Positions 1-8,607 of a stretch of 64,000 nucleotides of DNA are shown here, piece after piece. Source of the stretch: Deltaproteobacteria bacterium (GTDB lineage: Bacteria; Myxococcota; UBA727; VGSZ01); assembly GCA_016177705.1 (NCBI GenBank), contig JACOUT010000003.1:124001-188000 (forward strand), read 5' to 3'. Within the stretch, counting starts at the first letter, position 1, and the number at the start of each line of letters is the position of its first letter. Under the pieces are notes generated by a model. That model did no database searches and was not told where the DNA came from. It saw only the letters and a list, made by a program, of their open reading frames with translations. Made by a program: the position numbers and the translations under genes.

Positions 1-1
1 C

Positions 2-1144
2 GGCTACATCATCCGGCGCTTCGATCAGATCCGCATCGACCCGATCGTCATGAACCGCATGACGCAACGTGCTCGAGACGAGGGCTTGTCCATCTTCACG
101 GTGCACACGCACCCGATGGCGACGGACGCCTGGTTCTCCTGGGCCGACGACAACGGTGACAAGCGGTTGATGCCGAGCCTGCACGCGCAGGCGCCGGGAC
201 CGCACGGCTCGATCGTCATCGTCCCCGGTGGCGGCGCGCTCGCGCGCGCCTTCGATGAGAACGGTGAGGTGACGGTGCTCGACTTCGATGTCGTCGGTCG
301 ACGCCTCGTTTGGCACGGCGAGGCTCGTGAGCGACGGGCTGACGACCGCTTCGCACGACAGGAGCTCGCGCTTGGTCCCGCAGGTCAAGCGCGCCTTCGC
401 TCTCTGCGGGTCGGTGTCGTGGGCCTTGGCGGTGTCGGCTCGGTGGTGGCGGTGCAGCTTGCGCATCTCGGCATCGGCGAGCTCGTGTACATCGATGGGG
501 ACACGGTCAGCGCGTCGAACTTGTCGCGGGTGCTCGGCGCGCGCGTCACCGACATCGGCAAGAAGAAGGTGGAGGTGGCGGCGCGGTACGTGTCCGAGGC
601 CGGCTTGCCGGTGAAGGTCACCACCATCGAGAAGCCGCTCTCGTCGGAGGACATCGCGCTCATGAGGTCGTGCGACGTGGTGTTCTCCTGCGTCGACACG
701 CATACGCCGCGGTCGCTGTTGAACGCGCTCGCGTACGACGCGCTCGTGCCGTTGATCGACATGGGCACAGCGTTTCGGGTGGACGCCGAGAGCGGCGCCA
801 TCACGAGCAGCGGCGGCCGTGTTGTCGTCGTCGGTCCGGGTCGCCCGTGCCTCGGTTGTTGGGGTCACTTGAACGCGGATCGTCTGCGCGAGGAGGCCTT
901 GTCGAGCGAGGAACGTGCTGCGCTTCAGGGACAGGGTTACCTGGGCGGGGTCGACGTGGCCCAGCCGAGCGTGGTGGCGTTTAATACGGTCGTCGCCGGC
1001 GCCGCCGTGATCGAGCTGTTGCGTCTGGTGACGGGTTTCTCCGGCTCAGACGATCCGCCGAACCGGCTGGGCTTCATGTTCGAGGAGGGAACGGTCTCGC
1101 GCAGCGAAGTGCAGGCGCGTGCGACGTGCAGGTGTCGGCGGTGA
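2..1144 (+). CDS. JAB-E1 (ThiF-like) fusion, 5' truncated
   Basis: The frame is open from the first bases of the window, so the N-terminus lies outside it; the first internal ATG is at 50. The visible N-terminal part carries a JAB/JAMM signature: HTHP, then S and D in FSWADD. A complete E1/ThiF Rossmann domain follows, with the nucleotide loop GLGGVGS, the DGDTVSASNLSR motif and CVDTHTPR. CLGC near the end and CRC at the extreme C-terminus could bind the structural zinc of E1 enzymes. Families: JAB domains remove ubiquitin-like proteins and E1 domains adenylate their C-termini. Bacterial fusions of the two occur in ubiquitin-like conjugation cassettes, often antiviral. A ubiquitin-like or E2 partner would have to lie upstream. 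The stop is only 2 nt from the convergent antitoxin gene. The catalytic Glu of JAB is not visible because of the truncation. Confidence 0.85.
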   Translation, partial: GYIIRRFDQIRIDPIVMNRMTQRARDEGLSIFTVHTHPMATDAWFSWADDNGDKRLMPSLHAQAPGPHGSIVIVPGGGALARAFDENGEVTVLDFDVVGRRLVWHGEARERRADDRFARQELALGPAGQARLRSLRVGVVGLGGVGSVVAVQLAHLGIGELVYIDGDTVSASNLSRVLGARVTDIGKKKVEVAARYVSEAGLPVKVTTIEKPLSSEDIALMRSCDVVFSCVDTHTPRSLLNALAYDALVPLIDMGTAFRVDAESGAITSSGGRVVVVGPGRPCLGCWGHLNADRLREEALSSEERAALQGQGYLGGVDVAQPSVVAFNTVVAGAAVIELLRLVTGFSGSDDPPNRLGFMFEEGTVSRSEVQARATCRCRR

Positions 1145-1146
1145 GG

Positions 1147-2259
1147 TCAGCCCTTGGCGTTCTTGCCGAGCTTCACCATGAGCTCGTTACCGAACGCGGG
1201 GCTGACCACCTTTTCTCTTCGAAGGCGACCCACGACGATGCACGGATCGACGCCGACAAGGCGCGCGAACCGGATGACATCGGGGGTGTCGATCACGGTT
1301 CGTTGAAGGAAGGTGCGAAGCGCCTTCGGTTCAATCAGCGTGTCGGATGCGAAGCGGTCTGCTTCGGCTTCTTCGACGGCGACGTCGGGGGCGTGATCGT
1401 CATCCTCGATGAACACTTCGCGCTTGCCGTGCAGGAGCACGTGGGCCGCTTCGTGGAAGAAGTTGAACCAGAAGATGTCGAGGCGGTCCCAGAGGTAGCT
1501 TATCTGGATCAACGCCTTGTCCTGCGAGAGCCAGCGCGCCGCCGCCTTGATGCCGGCGCCCGCGAACTCCTCGACCATGATGACGACGACGCCGACGGCG
1601 GCACACAAGCGCTCTATCTCTGGGAGGATGTCCGCGAGCTTCTTCTTGGTGAGGAGGCGGTCGCGGATTTCCTTGAGAACCGCGATGAAGCCGTCACGGT
1701 CGTAAGGTGCCGTCGTGACCTTCTGCGCTTGCGCCTCTCCTCTGCGGAGCCACGCGGCGATCTTGCCGTGCTTCTCCGAGACGCTCGGAGTGCGCCGCCA
1801 CATCGCTTGGTGGTCGATGTAGAGCGCCTTCCAGTTTTCAGGCGTCGCCATGCCGAAGAACGACAGCACCTCGCGGGCGCGCTCTGCACGTGTGCTCATC
1901 GACGGGAGCCAGTTGCGCCGAACCATGTCGTTCAACGGGAGATGCCACTTGGTGATCTCGACGTCGTACTCGGTGAGTCGCCGCTCTTCGTCTTGGCGAG
2001 CCAAGGACTCGCGGTACTGCTGCTCACGACTGAGCCAGAAGCTCGCGGTCGGCTCGCTGAGCACGCGCTCGAGCTCGAGGGCGGTGTCGGGCGTGATCAC
2101 CGTCTTGCCCTTCACGATCTCGTTGATGGTCTTCTTTGGACGGCCCATGCGTTGGGCGAGCTCGGCCTGGCTCATCCCGCGCTTCGCCAAGACGTCGACC
2201 AGCGTCTCGCCAGGCAGCGAGACGGTGGACGGTCTGTAGAAGTTCTTCGACTCAGTCAT
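1147..2259 (-). CDS. HigA-type antitoxin: XRE HTH plus ImmA/IrrE peptidase domain
   Basis: This 370-residue protein has an XRE helix-turn-helix at about residues 17-65 (GMSQAELAQRMGRPKKTINE) and an ImmA/IrrE-type zinc peptidase domain with HEAAH at 269-273, followed by an acidic EAEADRFA helix. This two-domain form is the usual antitoxin partner of the HigB-like toxin encoded just upstream. The start is the ATG at 2259; it overlaps the toxin stop by 8 nt, so the two genes are translationally coupled. The frame is open further upstream, but that extension reads as toxin sequence in another frame. It probably represses its own operon. The peptidase motif is intact, so it could also cleave a partner; this is inference. 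Confidence 0.88.
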   Translation of the reverse strand: MTESKNFYRPSTVSLPGETLVDVLAKRGMSQAELAQRMGRPKKTINEIVKGKTVITPDTALELERVLSEPTASFWLSREQQYRESLARQDEERRLTEYDVEITKWHLPLNDMVRRNWLPSMSTRAERAREVLSFFGMATPENWKALYIDHQAMWRRTPSVSEKHGKIAAWLRRGEAQAQKVTTAPYDRDGFIAVLKEIRDRLLTKKKLADILPEIERLCAAVGVVVIMVEEFAGAGIKAAARWLSQDKALIQISYLWDRLDIFWFNFFHEAAHVLLHGKREVFIEDDDHAPDVAVEEAEADRFASDTLIEPKALRTFLQRTVIDTPDVIRFARLVGVDPCIVVGRLRREKVVSPAFGNELMVKLGKNAKG

Positions 2260-2581
2260 CGATCGTTCCGATCTCGAGCACGCGGATCGCGGCAATGCGC
2301 GCCCAATCACACTGCGTGAGCGCCTGCGAGAGGCGTGCAGCGGGTTCGAAAAAAATGCCGTGCGGGTGCTGCACGGCGACGTGGATGCGCCCAAGCTTGT
2401 CGAGCACGGTGACGAGCGCCGGGATGCCGCGAACATCCCGAAGTGTGGGCGCAGCACGGAGGTCGTCGAGGCGCACCCGGATAGACCGCGCTGTCTCGGC
2501 ACCCCACTTGGTTCTTAGGCTGCCGTCATCATGCAGGAGACGCCTGAGCTTCTCCGTTTTGAAGGTGATATCCATCTCCAT
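2252..2581 (-). CDS. HigB/RelE-like toxin
   Basis: A 109-residue protein beginning MEMDITFKTEKLRRLL. It matches the family often mislabelled system killer suppression protein HigA, which is really a RelE-fold mRNA-interferase toxin: MDIxFK..KL at the start, HPHGIFFEP in the middle and a hydrophobic AIRVLEIGTIDD end. Two ATGs six bases apart (2581 and 2575) could be used; 2581 is given because it has AGG close upstream, while relatives often start at the second Met. It is the first gene of a two-gene operon with the antitoxin (8-nt overlap) and lies within the island next to the integrase, typical of island-stabilising addiction modules. Confidence 0.82.
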   Translation of the reverse strand: MEMDITFKTEKLRRLLHDDGSLRTKWGAETARSIRVRLDDLRAAPTLRDVRGIPALVTVLDKLGRIHVAVQHPHGIFFEPAARLSQALTQCDWARIAAIRVLEIGTIDD

Positions 2582-2898
2582 CACCTGCGTCCACTTGCGT
2601 TCACGGGATGGGTGAACGGCGAGCGTATGGTGGGCGATGGGGACATTGGGTGACTGGATACCGCAACGACTGGATCTGGTCCATTTCGCGGTGGACAGGC
2701 GGTATCTGACCTGCTCCCGGAATTTCGATCGGGTTGAAACGTGACAGCCTCGGCCTGCGGCACCACAAGAGAGGCCGGTGACGACGAGCAAGTCCTGCCG
2801 AACGGTCGACCCCTTGAGGCGATTCCCTCATACGGCGTGAGTGCGCGCGTCACACTGCACGCTGAGCAAGCGACGCGCGAAATTCGACTTGTGCACCA
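2582..2898. other. Divergent intergenic region of toxin operon and HTH frame
   Basis: These 317 bases separate the HigB-like gene (leftward) from the excisionase-like frame (rightward). I find no convincing gene here. It holds the nested palindrome described separately and is the likely site of the promoters for both directions. Confidence 0.5.
2657..2706. promoter_or_regulatory. Nested inverted repeat, candidate operator of the toxin-antitoxin operon
   Basis: GATACCGC (2657-2664) is matched by its exact inverse GCGGTATC (2699-2706), and between them GTCCA (2679-2683) is matched by TGGAC (2692-2696). The structure lies 75-125 bp upstream of the HigB-like start, where HigA-type antitoxins normally bind. 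No other annotated element explains it. Assignment as an operator is inference. Confidence 0.3.
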
Positions 2899-3942
2899 AT
2901 GCCCGACGCCGCCCGCTCCGGACCGCTCGACCTGCGCGCCCTCCTGCGCGCCGACCTCCCGTCCGGCGCCCTCTCCCGCCTGCTGCGCTCGGCGGTGCGC
3001 ACGGTCCTGCAGCCCGCATCCCTCCTCGTGCGCACTGAGGTGCTGGCCGCGCTGCCGAGCGCGCTCGGCGCCACCTGGCTCGACGCCCACGTGCGCCCCG
3101 CGAGCGCCGTCAACGGGCTCGACGTCTACCTGTGGGCCGACGTGCTCAACGCGCTCTCGCCCGGCGCCGCGCCACCAGCGTCAGGGCGAGCCGCGCTCCT
3201 GACCGCGCCGGAGGCGGCCCGCGCGCTCGGCCTCTCGCTCGGCGCGTTTCGCATGGCGCTCGCGCGGGGCCACGTCGCGCCCACGGGGAGGATCGGTCGA
3301 CGGGTGCTGTTCTCCGTCGAGGATTTGCGTCGCCAACTGAGCGCCAACGCCGATAAGATCAGCAAGCGGTCCGTGGTGCTCGAGGCGTGCGAGGAGAAAG
3401 CACATGCCGAAGAGAGGGACACCAACGGAGATCCCGGGGCTCTCCCGGGACGGAACGAAGTGGAACCTGCGGGTCTTGGTGAAGGGCCCCGATGGAAGGA
3501 GGTACGAACGACAGAAGGTGATCGACGGCGCGACGGGCAAGCCGACGCGCCGCGAGCTGGTGGCGCTCGAGGACGAGCTCGAGCGGATGCGCGCGGAGCT
3601 GAAGCGCGACGCATCGGCGCAGGTGAGCGGAGCGCCGACGCACGAGGAGACCGTTGGGGACTTCGCGCCGCGCTGGATCGAGCATACGGCGGCGACGGGA
3701 AAGGCCAGGAAGCACGTCGTGGAGAAGCGGGAGCAGCACCTGAGGACGTACATCCTCCCGTTCATCGGCGATGTCGAGCTGCGCGCGTTGCGCCGCTCGC
3801 ACGTCGTCAACTGGATGACGAGCGTGGCGACGATGCGGCAACCGGGGAGGAAGCTCTACAGCCGGCACACGCTGATCAGCGTGTGGGCGACGCTGCGGGC
3901 GATGTTGAGGCGCGCGGTGATCATGCGCGACCTCGAACGTGA
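2899..3942 (+). CDS. Excisionase-like HTH protein (C-terminal extent doubtful)
   Basis: Residues 1-168 (2899-3402) look like a real protein. An N-terminal part of unknown fold is followed at about 100-148 by a MerR/excisionase-type HTH (LTAPEAARALGLSLGAFRMA, then a basic wing and FSVEDLRRQL). Such proteins usually sit just upstream of phage-type integrases, as here. The frame has no stop after this domain and stays open for a further 539 nt inside the integrase gene, giving 347 residues; that tail is Arg/Gly-rich and is most likely the accidental translation of integrase codons. Either the stop was lost, a frameshift is present (another frame stops at 3338-3340), or the overlap is real. No clear ribosome binding site precedes the ATG. 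Confidence 0.5.
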   Translation: MPDAARSGPLDLRALLRADLPSGALSRLLRSAVRTVLQPASLLVRTEVLAALPSALGATWLDAHVRPASAVNGLDVYLWADVLNALSPGAAPPASGRAALLTAPEAARALGLSLGAFRMALARGHVAPTGRIGRRVLFSVEDLRRQLSANADKISKRSVVLEACEEKAHAEERDTNGDPGALPGRNEVEPAGLGEGPRWKEVRTTEGDRRRDGQADAPRAGGARGRARADARGAEARRIGAGERSADARGDRWGLRAALDRAYGGDGKGQEARRGEAGAAPEDVHPPVHRRCRAARVAPLARRQLDDERGDDAATGEEALQPAHADQRVGDAAGDVEARGDHARPRT

Positions 3943-4759
3943 CCCGACGCTCGGCGTGAAGTTCGACATCGGCGACCACGTGGGCGGCGAGCCGCGCCCC
4001 GACCGGAGGCCGAAGGAGACGCTCACCCGGGAAGAGCTGGCGCGTATCCTGGAGGCCGCCAAGACCGAGAGCCCCGACGTGCGCGCGATGATCGTCGTGC
4101 AGGTCTCCACCGGGATGCGCTTCTGCGAGCTGTCCGCGCTCGAGTGGCGCGACGTCAACCTCGACGCCGCGCGCTTGCGCATCGAGCGCTCGCAGGTCGA
4201 GGGGCAGGTCGGTGCCCCGAAGACGGAGGTCACGCGCCGCGACGTGTACCTGTCGCCGGCCGTCGTCGAGGCTCTCAAGGAGCACCGGCGCTGGCAGGTG
4301 GAGCAGCAGGTCGCGGGGTTGAGCAAGGGCCTGGTGTTCCCGTCGGCCGTCGGCGGGTACCGGAACCCTGCGCTGTTCCGCAAGCCCCTGGCGCGCTGCT
4401 GCAAGCTCGCCGGCGTCGACAAGCACATCTCGTCGCACTGCCTGCGGAAGACGGCCAACAACCTGCTCCGGCAGCACAACAGCAGCGACGTGGTGGTGCG
4501 CGCGATGATCGGGCACGCGACCAGCGAGATGACGCGGCTCTACTCGAACGTCGGTGAAGACGAGAAGGCGCGCGCGCATGCGGCGGCGTTCGGCGACGTC
4601 TTCGACATCGCGGTGGGACTGAAGGGTGGGGCGGTGGGACTGAACGGTGGGAGTGAGGTTGGTCGCGACGCCGCAGCCGAGCTGTCGGTGGGACTGGCGG
4701 TGGGACTGAAGGTCAGTCCCACCGGAATTACGGCCGAATTGGCCGAGAGAAAAAAGTGA
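3404..4759 (+). CDS. Tyrosine recombinase (phage-type integrase)
   Basis: A 451-residue integrase with an N-terminal AP2-like arm-binding segment, a SAM-like core-binding domain (about 83-180) and a catalytic domain (about 205-385). The catalytic residues are visible: R239 in STGMRF, K273, H345 and R348 in HCLRKT, H371 in GHAT, and nucleophile Y380 in RLYSNV. GGAG precedes the ATG at good spacing. The gene points at tRNA-Ala and ends 25 nt from its encoded CCA end, the classic position for an element integrated at a tRNA 3' end. A tail of about 70 residues after the Tyr is rich in VGL/GG and is encoded by repeated decamers (see 4612-4723). It is probably responsible for integration and excision of the island to its left. 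Confidence 0.93.
   Translation: MPKRGTPTEIPGLSRDGTKWNLRVLVKGPDGRRYERQKVIDGATGKPTRRELVALEDELERMRAELKRDASAQVSGAPTHEETVGDFAPRWIEHTAATGKARKHVVEKREQHLRTYILPFIGDVELRALRRSHVVNWMTSVATMRQPGRKLYSRHTLISVWATLRAMLRRAVIMRDLERDPTLGVKFDIGDHVGGEPRPDRRPKETLTREELARILEAAKTESPDVRAMIVVQVSTGMRFCELSALEWRDVNLDAARLRIERSQVEGQVGAPKTEVTRRDVYLSPAVVEALKEHRRWQVEQQVAGLSKGLVFPSAVGGYRNPALFRKPLARCCKLAGVDKHISSHCLRKTANNLLRQHNSSDVVVRAMIGHATSEMTRLYSNVGEDEKARAHAAAFGDVFDIAVGLKGGAVGLNGGSEVGRDAAAELSVGLAVGLKVSPTGITAELAERKK
4612..4723. repeat. Decamer array next to the attachment site (candidate arm sites)
   Basis: GGTGGGACTG occurs exactly at 4612-4621, 4633-4642, 4687-4696 and 4699-4708. A one-mismatch copy lies at 4646-4655 and an inverted copy (CAGTCCCACC) at 4714-4723. 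The array lies inside the last codons of the integrase and 60-170 bp from tRNA-Ala. Repeated short sites at this position are what arm-type integrase or Xis binding sites look like. It may alternatively be simple slippage expansion of the coding tail. Confidence 0.6.
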
Positions 4760-4780
4760 GCCCCTGACTTCTCAGGGGCT
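4759..4780 (-). terminator. Rho-independent terminator after tRNA-Ala
   Basis: A perfect 9-bp stem (AGCCCCTGA, loop CTTC, TCAGGGGCT) lies just 3' of the tRNA on the minus strand and is followed in that direction by CAC and a run of six T. The plus-strand arm begins at the last base of the integrase stop codon, so the island junction must lie at or near this hairpin. Confidence 0.75.
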
Positions 4781-4784
4781 TCCA

Positions 4785-4860
4785 TGGTGGAGCTGGACGG
4801 GATCGAACCGACGACCTCAAGCTTGCAAAGCTCGCGCTCTCCCAACTGAGCTACAGCCCC
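4785..4860 (-). tRNA. tRNA-Ala(TGC)
   Basis: A 76-nt cloverleaf on the minus strand starting GGGGCTGTAGCTCAG. The anticodon loop is TTTGCAA (anticodon TGC), the T-arm contains GGTTCGATCC, and the 3' CCA is encoded. The 3' end faces the integrase, so this gene is the likely attB of the island. The copy here is complete; the matching direct repeat at the other island end is outside the window. Confidence 0.96.
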
Positions 4861-4905
4861 GACCCGCCCACGGTAGAACCCCCGCGCCCCCTCGGCAACG
4901 GGAAC

Positions 4906-5403
4906 TCACAGCGTCGGCGCCAACACCGCCAACTGATCAATCCCCGACCGCGTCCCCTCCACGAACCCCTGGTCCACGTGGAAGCGCCGCATCGCGCCCG
5001 ACTGAAACAACGTATGCAGCGTGAGCCGGCACCCTTTGGCCGTCTGCTCGAGCGTCACGCTCACCACCATGGTCTCGCTGCCCGGCTCGAAGAACCCGTT
5101 CGCGTAGACGATCCGCTTGCCCGGCTCGATCTCGAGGTACTCCCCGCCAAAGGGCGGCCCCTGCTCGCCGGCCGGCCCCGTCATCTGGAAGCGGAAGCGC
5201 CCGCCCACGCGGAAGTCCATCTCGCACGTCGTCACCGGCCAGCCCACCGGCCCGAACCAGCGCTTGAGGTGCTCGGGTCGCGCGTACGCCGTGAACGCCT
5301 GCGGCGGCGTGGCGCCGAGCTCCCGCACGATGCGCACCTCGCGCTCGGCCACGGGCTCCTTGCTGCCCCACACGTTCTCGATCGCGTCCACCCTGCTGTG
5401 CAT
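4906..5403 (-). CDS. SRPBCC / AHSA1-like protein
   Basis: A 165-residue protein of the START/SRPBCC superfamily (activator of Hsp90 ATPase-like group). It has the family pattern: REVRIVRELGATPPQAFTAY at the start of the fold, LKRWFGP, FRVGGRFRF, EIEPGKRIVY and a C-terminal helix (GIDQLAVL). These proteins have a deep hydrophobic pocket, but the ligand of this one is unknown. The ATG at 5403 is preceded by GGGAGGG at 4-5 nt; the frame continues upstream but only as the reverse of the neighbouring gene. It lies 35 nt downstream of the lipoprotein gene on the same strand and may be co-transcribed with it. Confidence 0.85.
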   Translation of the reverse strand: MHSRVDAIENVWGSKEPVAEREVRIVRELGATPPQAFTAYARPEHLKRWFGPVGWPVTTCEMDFRVGGRFRFQMTGPAGEQGPPFGGEYLEIEPGKRIVYANGFFEPGSETMVVSVTLEQTAKGCRLTLHTLFQSGAMRRFHVDQGFVEGTRSGIDQLAVLAPTL

Positions 5404-5438
5404 CGCACCCTCCCCGGTTGGTGCAGCGTTGTGCCGAT

Positions 5439-7865
5439 TCACGGGCCGATCGGCCACGAGCCGTCGAGCGCCGGCCGGCACGCCCCGTCCGCGTCGACCA
5501 CCGCGCTCGACGGCGCCCCACGCGCGAAGGGATCGACGCCGGTGAGCGTCCCGGTCGCCGGCGGCTCGAGCACTTCCACGCCCTCGACCTCGACGCAGCC
5601 GAGCGCCGTGCACCCGCTCACCGCCGCGCCGTCGCCCACCGTGGCGCCGCTCTCGTAGCGCACCACCGCGCGCGCGTCGCTCGCGAGCTCGACGCGCACG
5701 TGATCGAGCCACCACTGCGAGCCGGGCGTGCAGCCCTCGCACACGTCGAGGAGCGCCTTGCCCGAGCCCGCCTGCACCACGCTGTCGACGAGGTTGAGCG
5801 CGCCGCCCCACACGCGCAGCGCCACGTCGTCGGCGTCCGTGGAAGCGCGCACGAAGTAGCCGTCGATGCTGCCGCCGTCGACGCGCAGGGGCCCGTCGGT
5901 GCCCACGAGCGTGACCTGCGCTCCGTCGTTGGCGACGAGGAGGCCGGAGCTGCGCACCCCGACCACGGTGGCGGTCGCCAGGTCGTCGACGAACACGCCC
6001 GACACCGTGCCACCGCACACGCGCGCGTCGCTGGCGCCGGTCGCCACCCATGCGCCGACCGCGCTCTGGCTGTCGACGAGGTGGCCGCCGCTACCGAGGC
6101 CCACGGAGCCGCCGGAGATGCGCACGCCGTGCCGCCCGGCGCCGAGCACGAGGCCCGCATCGTGGAAGGCCACGTCGGCGACGCCGCCGCTCGACAGCAG
6201 CTGGAGCTGAATGAGCTCGGTGCCGTACGCGAGCGGCGCGCCGTCCACCACCGGCACGCGCTGCCAACCGAGCTCGGCGCGCACACCGCCCACCAACGCT
6301 ACGTCGGCCACCACGGTGTTGATGCCGGCGTCGAAGTAGAAGGCGCCATCGGCGATCACCCCCTTGCCGCCCGCGGCGGCGTCGGCGAGCGCCACGATCA
6401 GATCGAGGTGCGGGTCGGCGCGCGTGCCCGCGTGGCCCTCGTCGACACCGTCGACGCACGCCTGGCCATCGTCGCTGCCGCAGCGCGCGAACACCCAGCC
6501 GGCCTCGTCGATGGCCGCGTCGCCGTCGCCCAGGCAGTCGTTGTCGAGCTCGTCGCCCGGGATCTCGAGCCCGCCCGGAAAGACCGTCGCCTCCTCGTCG
6601 TCGCAGTCGAGCTCGGCGCCGGCCGGTACCACGCAGTCGTCGTCGAGGCCCAAGGCGCCGTCGCCGTCCGCGTCGGGGCAGCCCTGCGGGGCGACGTGCG
6701 CGCACGACGAAGGCACCTGCGTGACGACGGGGATGCCCACGTCGAGCGGCGCCGCCAACGCGAGCGGCGCAATGGCGGTGTGACCCACCGCATCGACCAA
6801 GGTGACGTCGACGCGGCCGCTGCCGGCGCTCGCCGGCTGCGCGCTCGCGAGCCGCGCGCGCACGTGCCGCCCTGCCAACACCACCGACAGCGGCGTGGTG
6901 ACGGCCGCGGGTCCGAGCCCGACCACCAGCGCCACCACCGGCGGCGCGGCCAATTCCTCGTCGACGTCGAACTCGACCTCGAGCCGGCCGCCCGGCACCA
7001 GCGCGCTGCTGAGCTCGCCGCGCGCGTCGAACAACAGCGCGCGCGCGCTCCCCGGCAGCGCCTTGGGTGCGGCGGTGTCGACGCGCAGCGCCACCGCCGC
7101 GCTGGTGGCGTTGCCTGCCAGGTCGACGGCCTCGAGCACGACGTCGTTGTCGCCGTCGGGCAGGGCCGCGCTGGCCGTGAGCGCGCAGGTGAAGCCGAGC
7201 GCGACCTCGGGGTTCGCCGCGCACGCGCTGGGCGCCTCGAGCAGCGCCTGGAAGCGGGCCGTCATCGACGCGAGCGGCTCGTCGACCTCGGCGCTCACCG
7301 CCACCTGGTCATAGCCGACGACGTCGGCCACGAGCCCGCCCGCGCCGGTGCCGGACGCGGCGGCGCGCACGATGACGGGCGGCGTGCGGTCGACGCGGAA
7401 GGCGACGTCGTCGACGGCGCGCGCCACCTCGTTGTTGGCCAGGTCGCGCAGGCGCACGGCGTCGACCACGGTGGTGCCGGGCGGCGTCGACGAGGCGATT
7501 ACCAGCGAGAAGCTCGCGCGCGCGCCGTCGAGCGCCAGCGCAAAGCCCGGGTCGGGCACGCCGGGCGCGAACACCAGCGCGGCGTCGGCCAGCGGCTCGT
7601 CGGCGCTCACCTCGAGCAGCACGGTGTCGCCGTCCTTGGCGTAGGCGGGCGTCAAGGTCACCGACAGCACCACCGGCGCGGCGGCGTCGTCGACCAGGCC
7701 GGGGGCCACGCAGGTGTGCGACGACAGGTTGCACACCAGGCCGCCGGTGCACGCCGCGTCCTCGGCGCACAACAGCACCGCGCCCTCGGGGGTGTCGTCG
7801 ATGAAACTGCAGCCGGTCGCCTGCGCGGCCATCCCCACGATCAGCCAGACGTTGCGCAGCCCCAT
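5439..7865 (-). CDS. Large lipoprotein with MopE-like metal-binding motif and beta-helix-like region
   Basis: An 808-residue exported protein. Residues 1-19 form a lipoprotein signal (QATGC, lipidated C19). Next come a short Cys-rich segment (residues 33-54), two or three Ig-like repeats with DxTPP/DLANNEVA patterns, then a MopE-like putative metal-binding stretch of Asp-rich DxDGDG and DCDD units followed by DELDNDC. The C-terminal half repeats short hydrophobic/Gly units ending in V-rich strands, consistent with a right-handed beta-helix. Such proteins are common in myxobacteria and are probably on the cell surface; the substrate is unknown. A TATCGT hexamer lies six bases before the ATG, so the transcript may be leaderless. 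Confidence 0.75.
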   Translation of the reverse strand: MGLRNVWLIVGMAAQATGCSFIDDTPEGAVLLCAEDAACTGGLVCNLSSHTCVAPGLVDDAAAPVVLSVTLTPAYAKDGDTVLLEVSADEPLADAALVFAPGVPDPGFALALDGARASFSLVIASSTPPGTTVVDAVRLRDLANNEVARAVDDVAFRVDRTPPVIVRAAASGTGAGGLVADVVGYDQVAVSAEVDEPLASMTARFQALLEAPSACAANPEVALGFTCALTASAALPDGDNDVVLEAVDLAGNATSAAVALRVDTAAPKALPGSARALLFDARGELSSALVPGGRLEVEFDVDEELAAPPVVALVVGLGPAAVTTPLSVVLAGRHVRARLASAQPASAGSGRVDVTLVDAVGHTAIAPLALAAPLDVGIPVVTQVPSSCAHVAPQGCPDADGDGALGLDDDCVVPAGAELDCDDEEATVFPGGLEIPGDELDNDCLGDGDAAIDEAGWVFARCGSDDGQACVDGVDEGHAGTRADPHLDLIVALADAAAGGKGVIADGAFYFDAGINTVVADVALVGGVRAELGWQRVPVVDGAPLAYGTELIQLQLLSSGGVADVAFHDAGLVLGAGRHGVRISGGSVGLGSGGHLVDSQSAVGAWVATGASDARVCGGTVSGVFVDDLATATVVGVRSSGLLVANDGAQVTLVGTDGPLRVDGGSIDGYFVRASTDADDVALRVWGGALNLVDSVVQAGSGKALLDVCEGCTPGSQWWLDHVRVELASDARAVVRYESGATVGDGAAVSGCTALGCVEVEGVEVLEPPATGTLTGVDPFARGAPSSAVVDADGACRPALDGSWPIGP

Positions 7866-7871
7866 AGGGCA

Positions 7872-7877
7872 ACGATA
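7872..7877 (-). promoter_or_regulatory. -10-like hexamer placed for a leaderless transcript of the MopE-like gene
   Basis: TATCGT read on the minus strand ends six bases before the ATG at 7865. Transcription would start at the A of the start codon. No Shine-Dalgarno site is present. Confidence 0.4.
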
Positions 7878-7923
7878 GCGCGGCGCGAGCCTGCGCTACG
7901 TGGCTGCGCAGTAGTACTTGGCA

Positions 7924-8607
<684 letters not shown>

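Noticed and set aside
1..4784. A second copy of the tRNA-Ala 3' end marking the other island boundary
   Set aside because: I found no repeat of the tRNA 3' segment to the left within the window; the other end lies outside.
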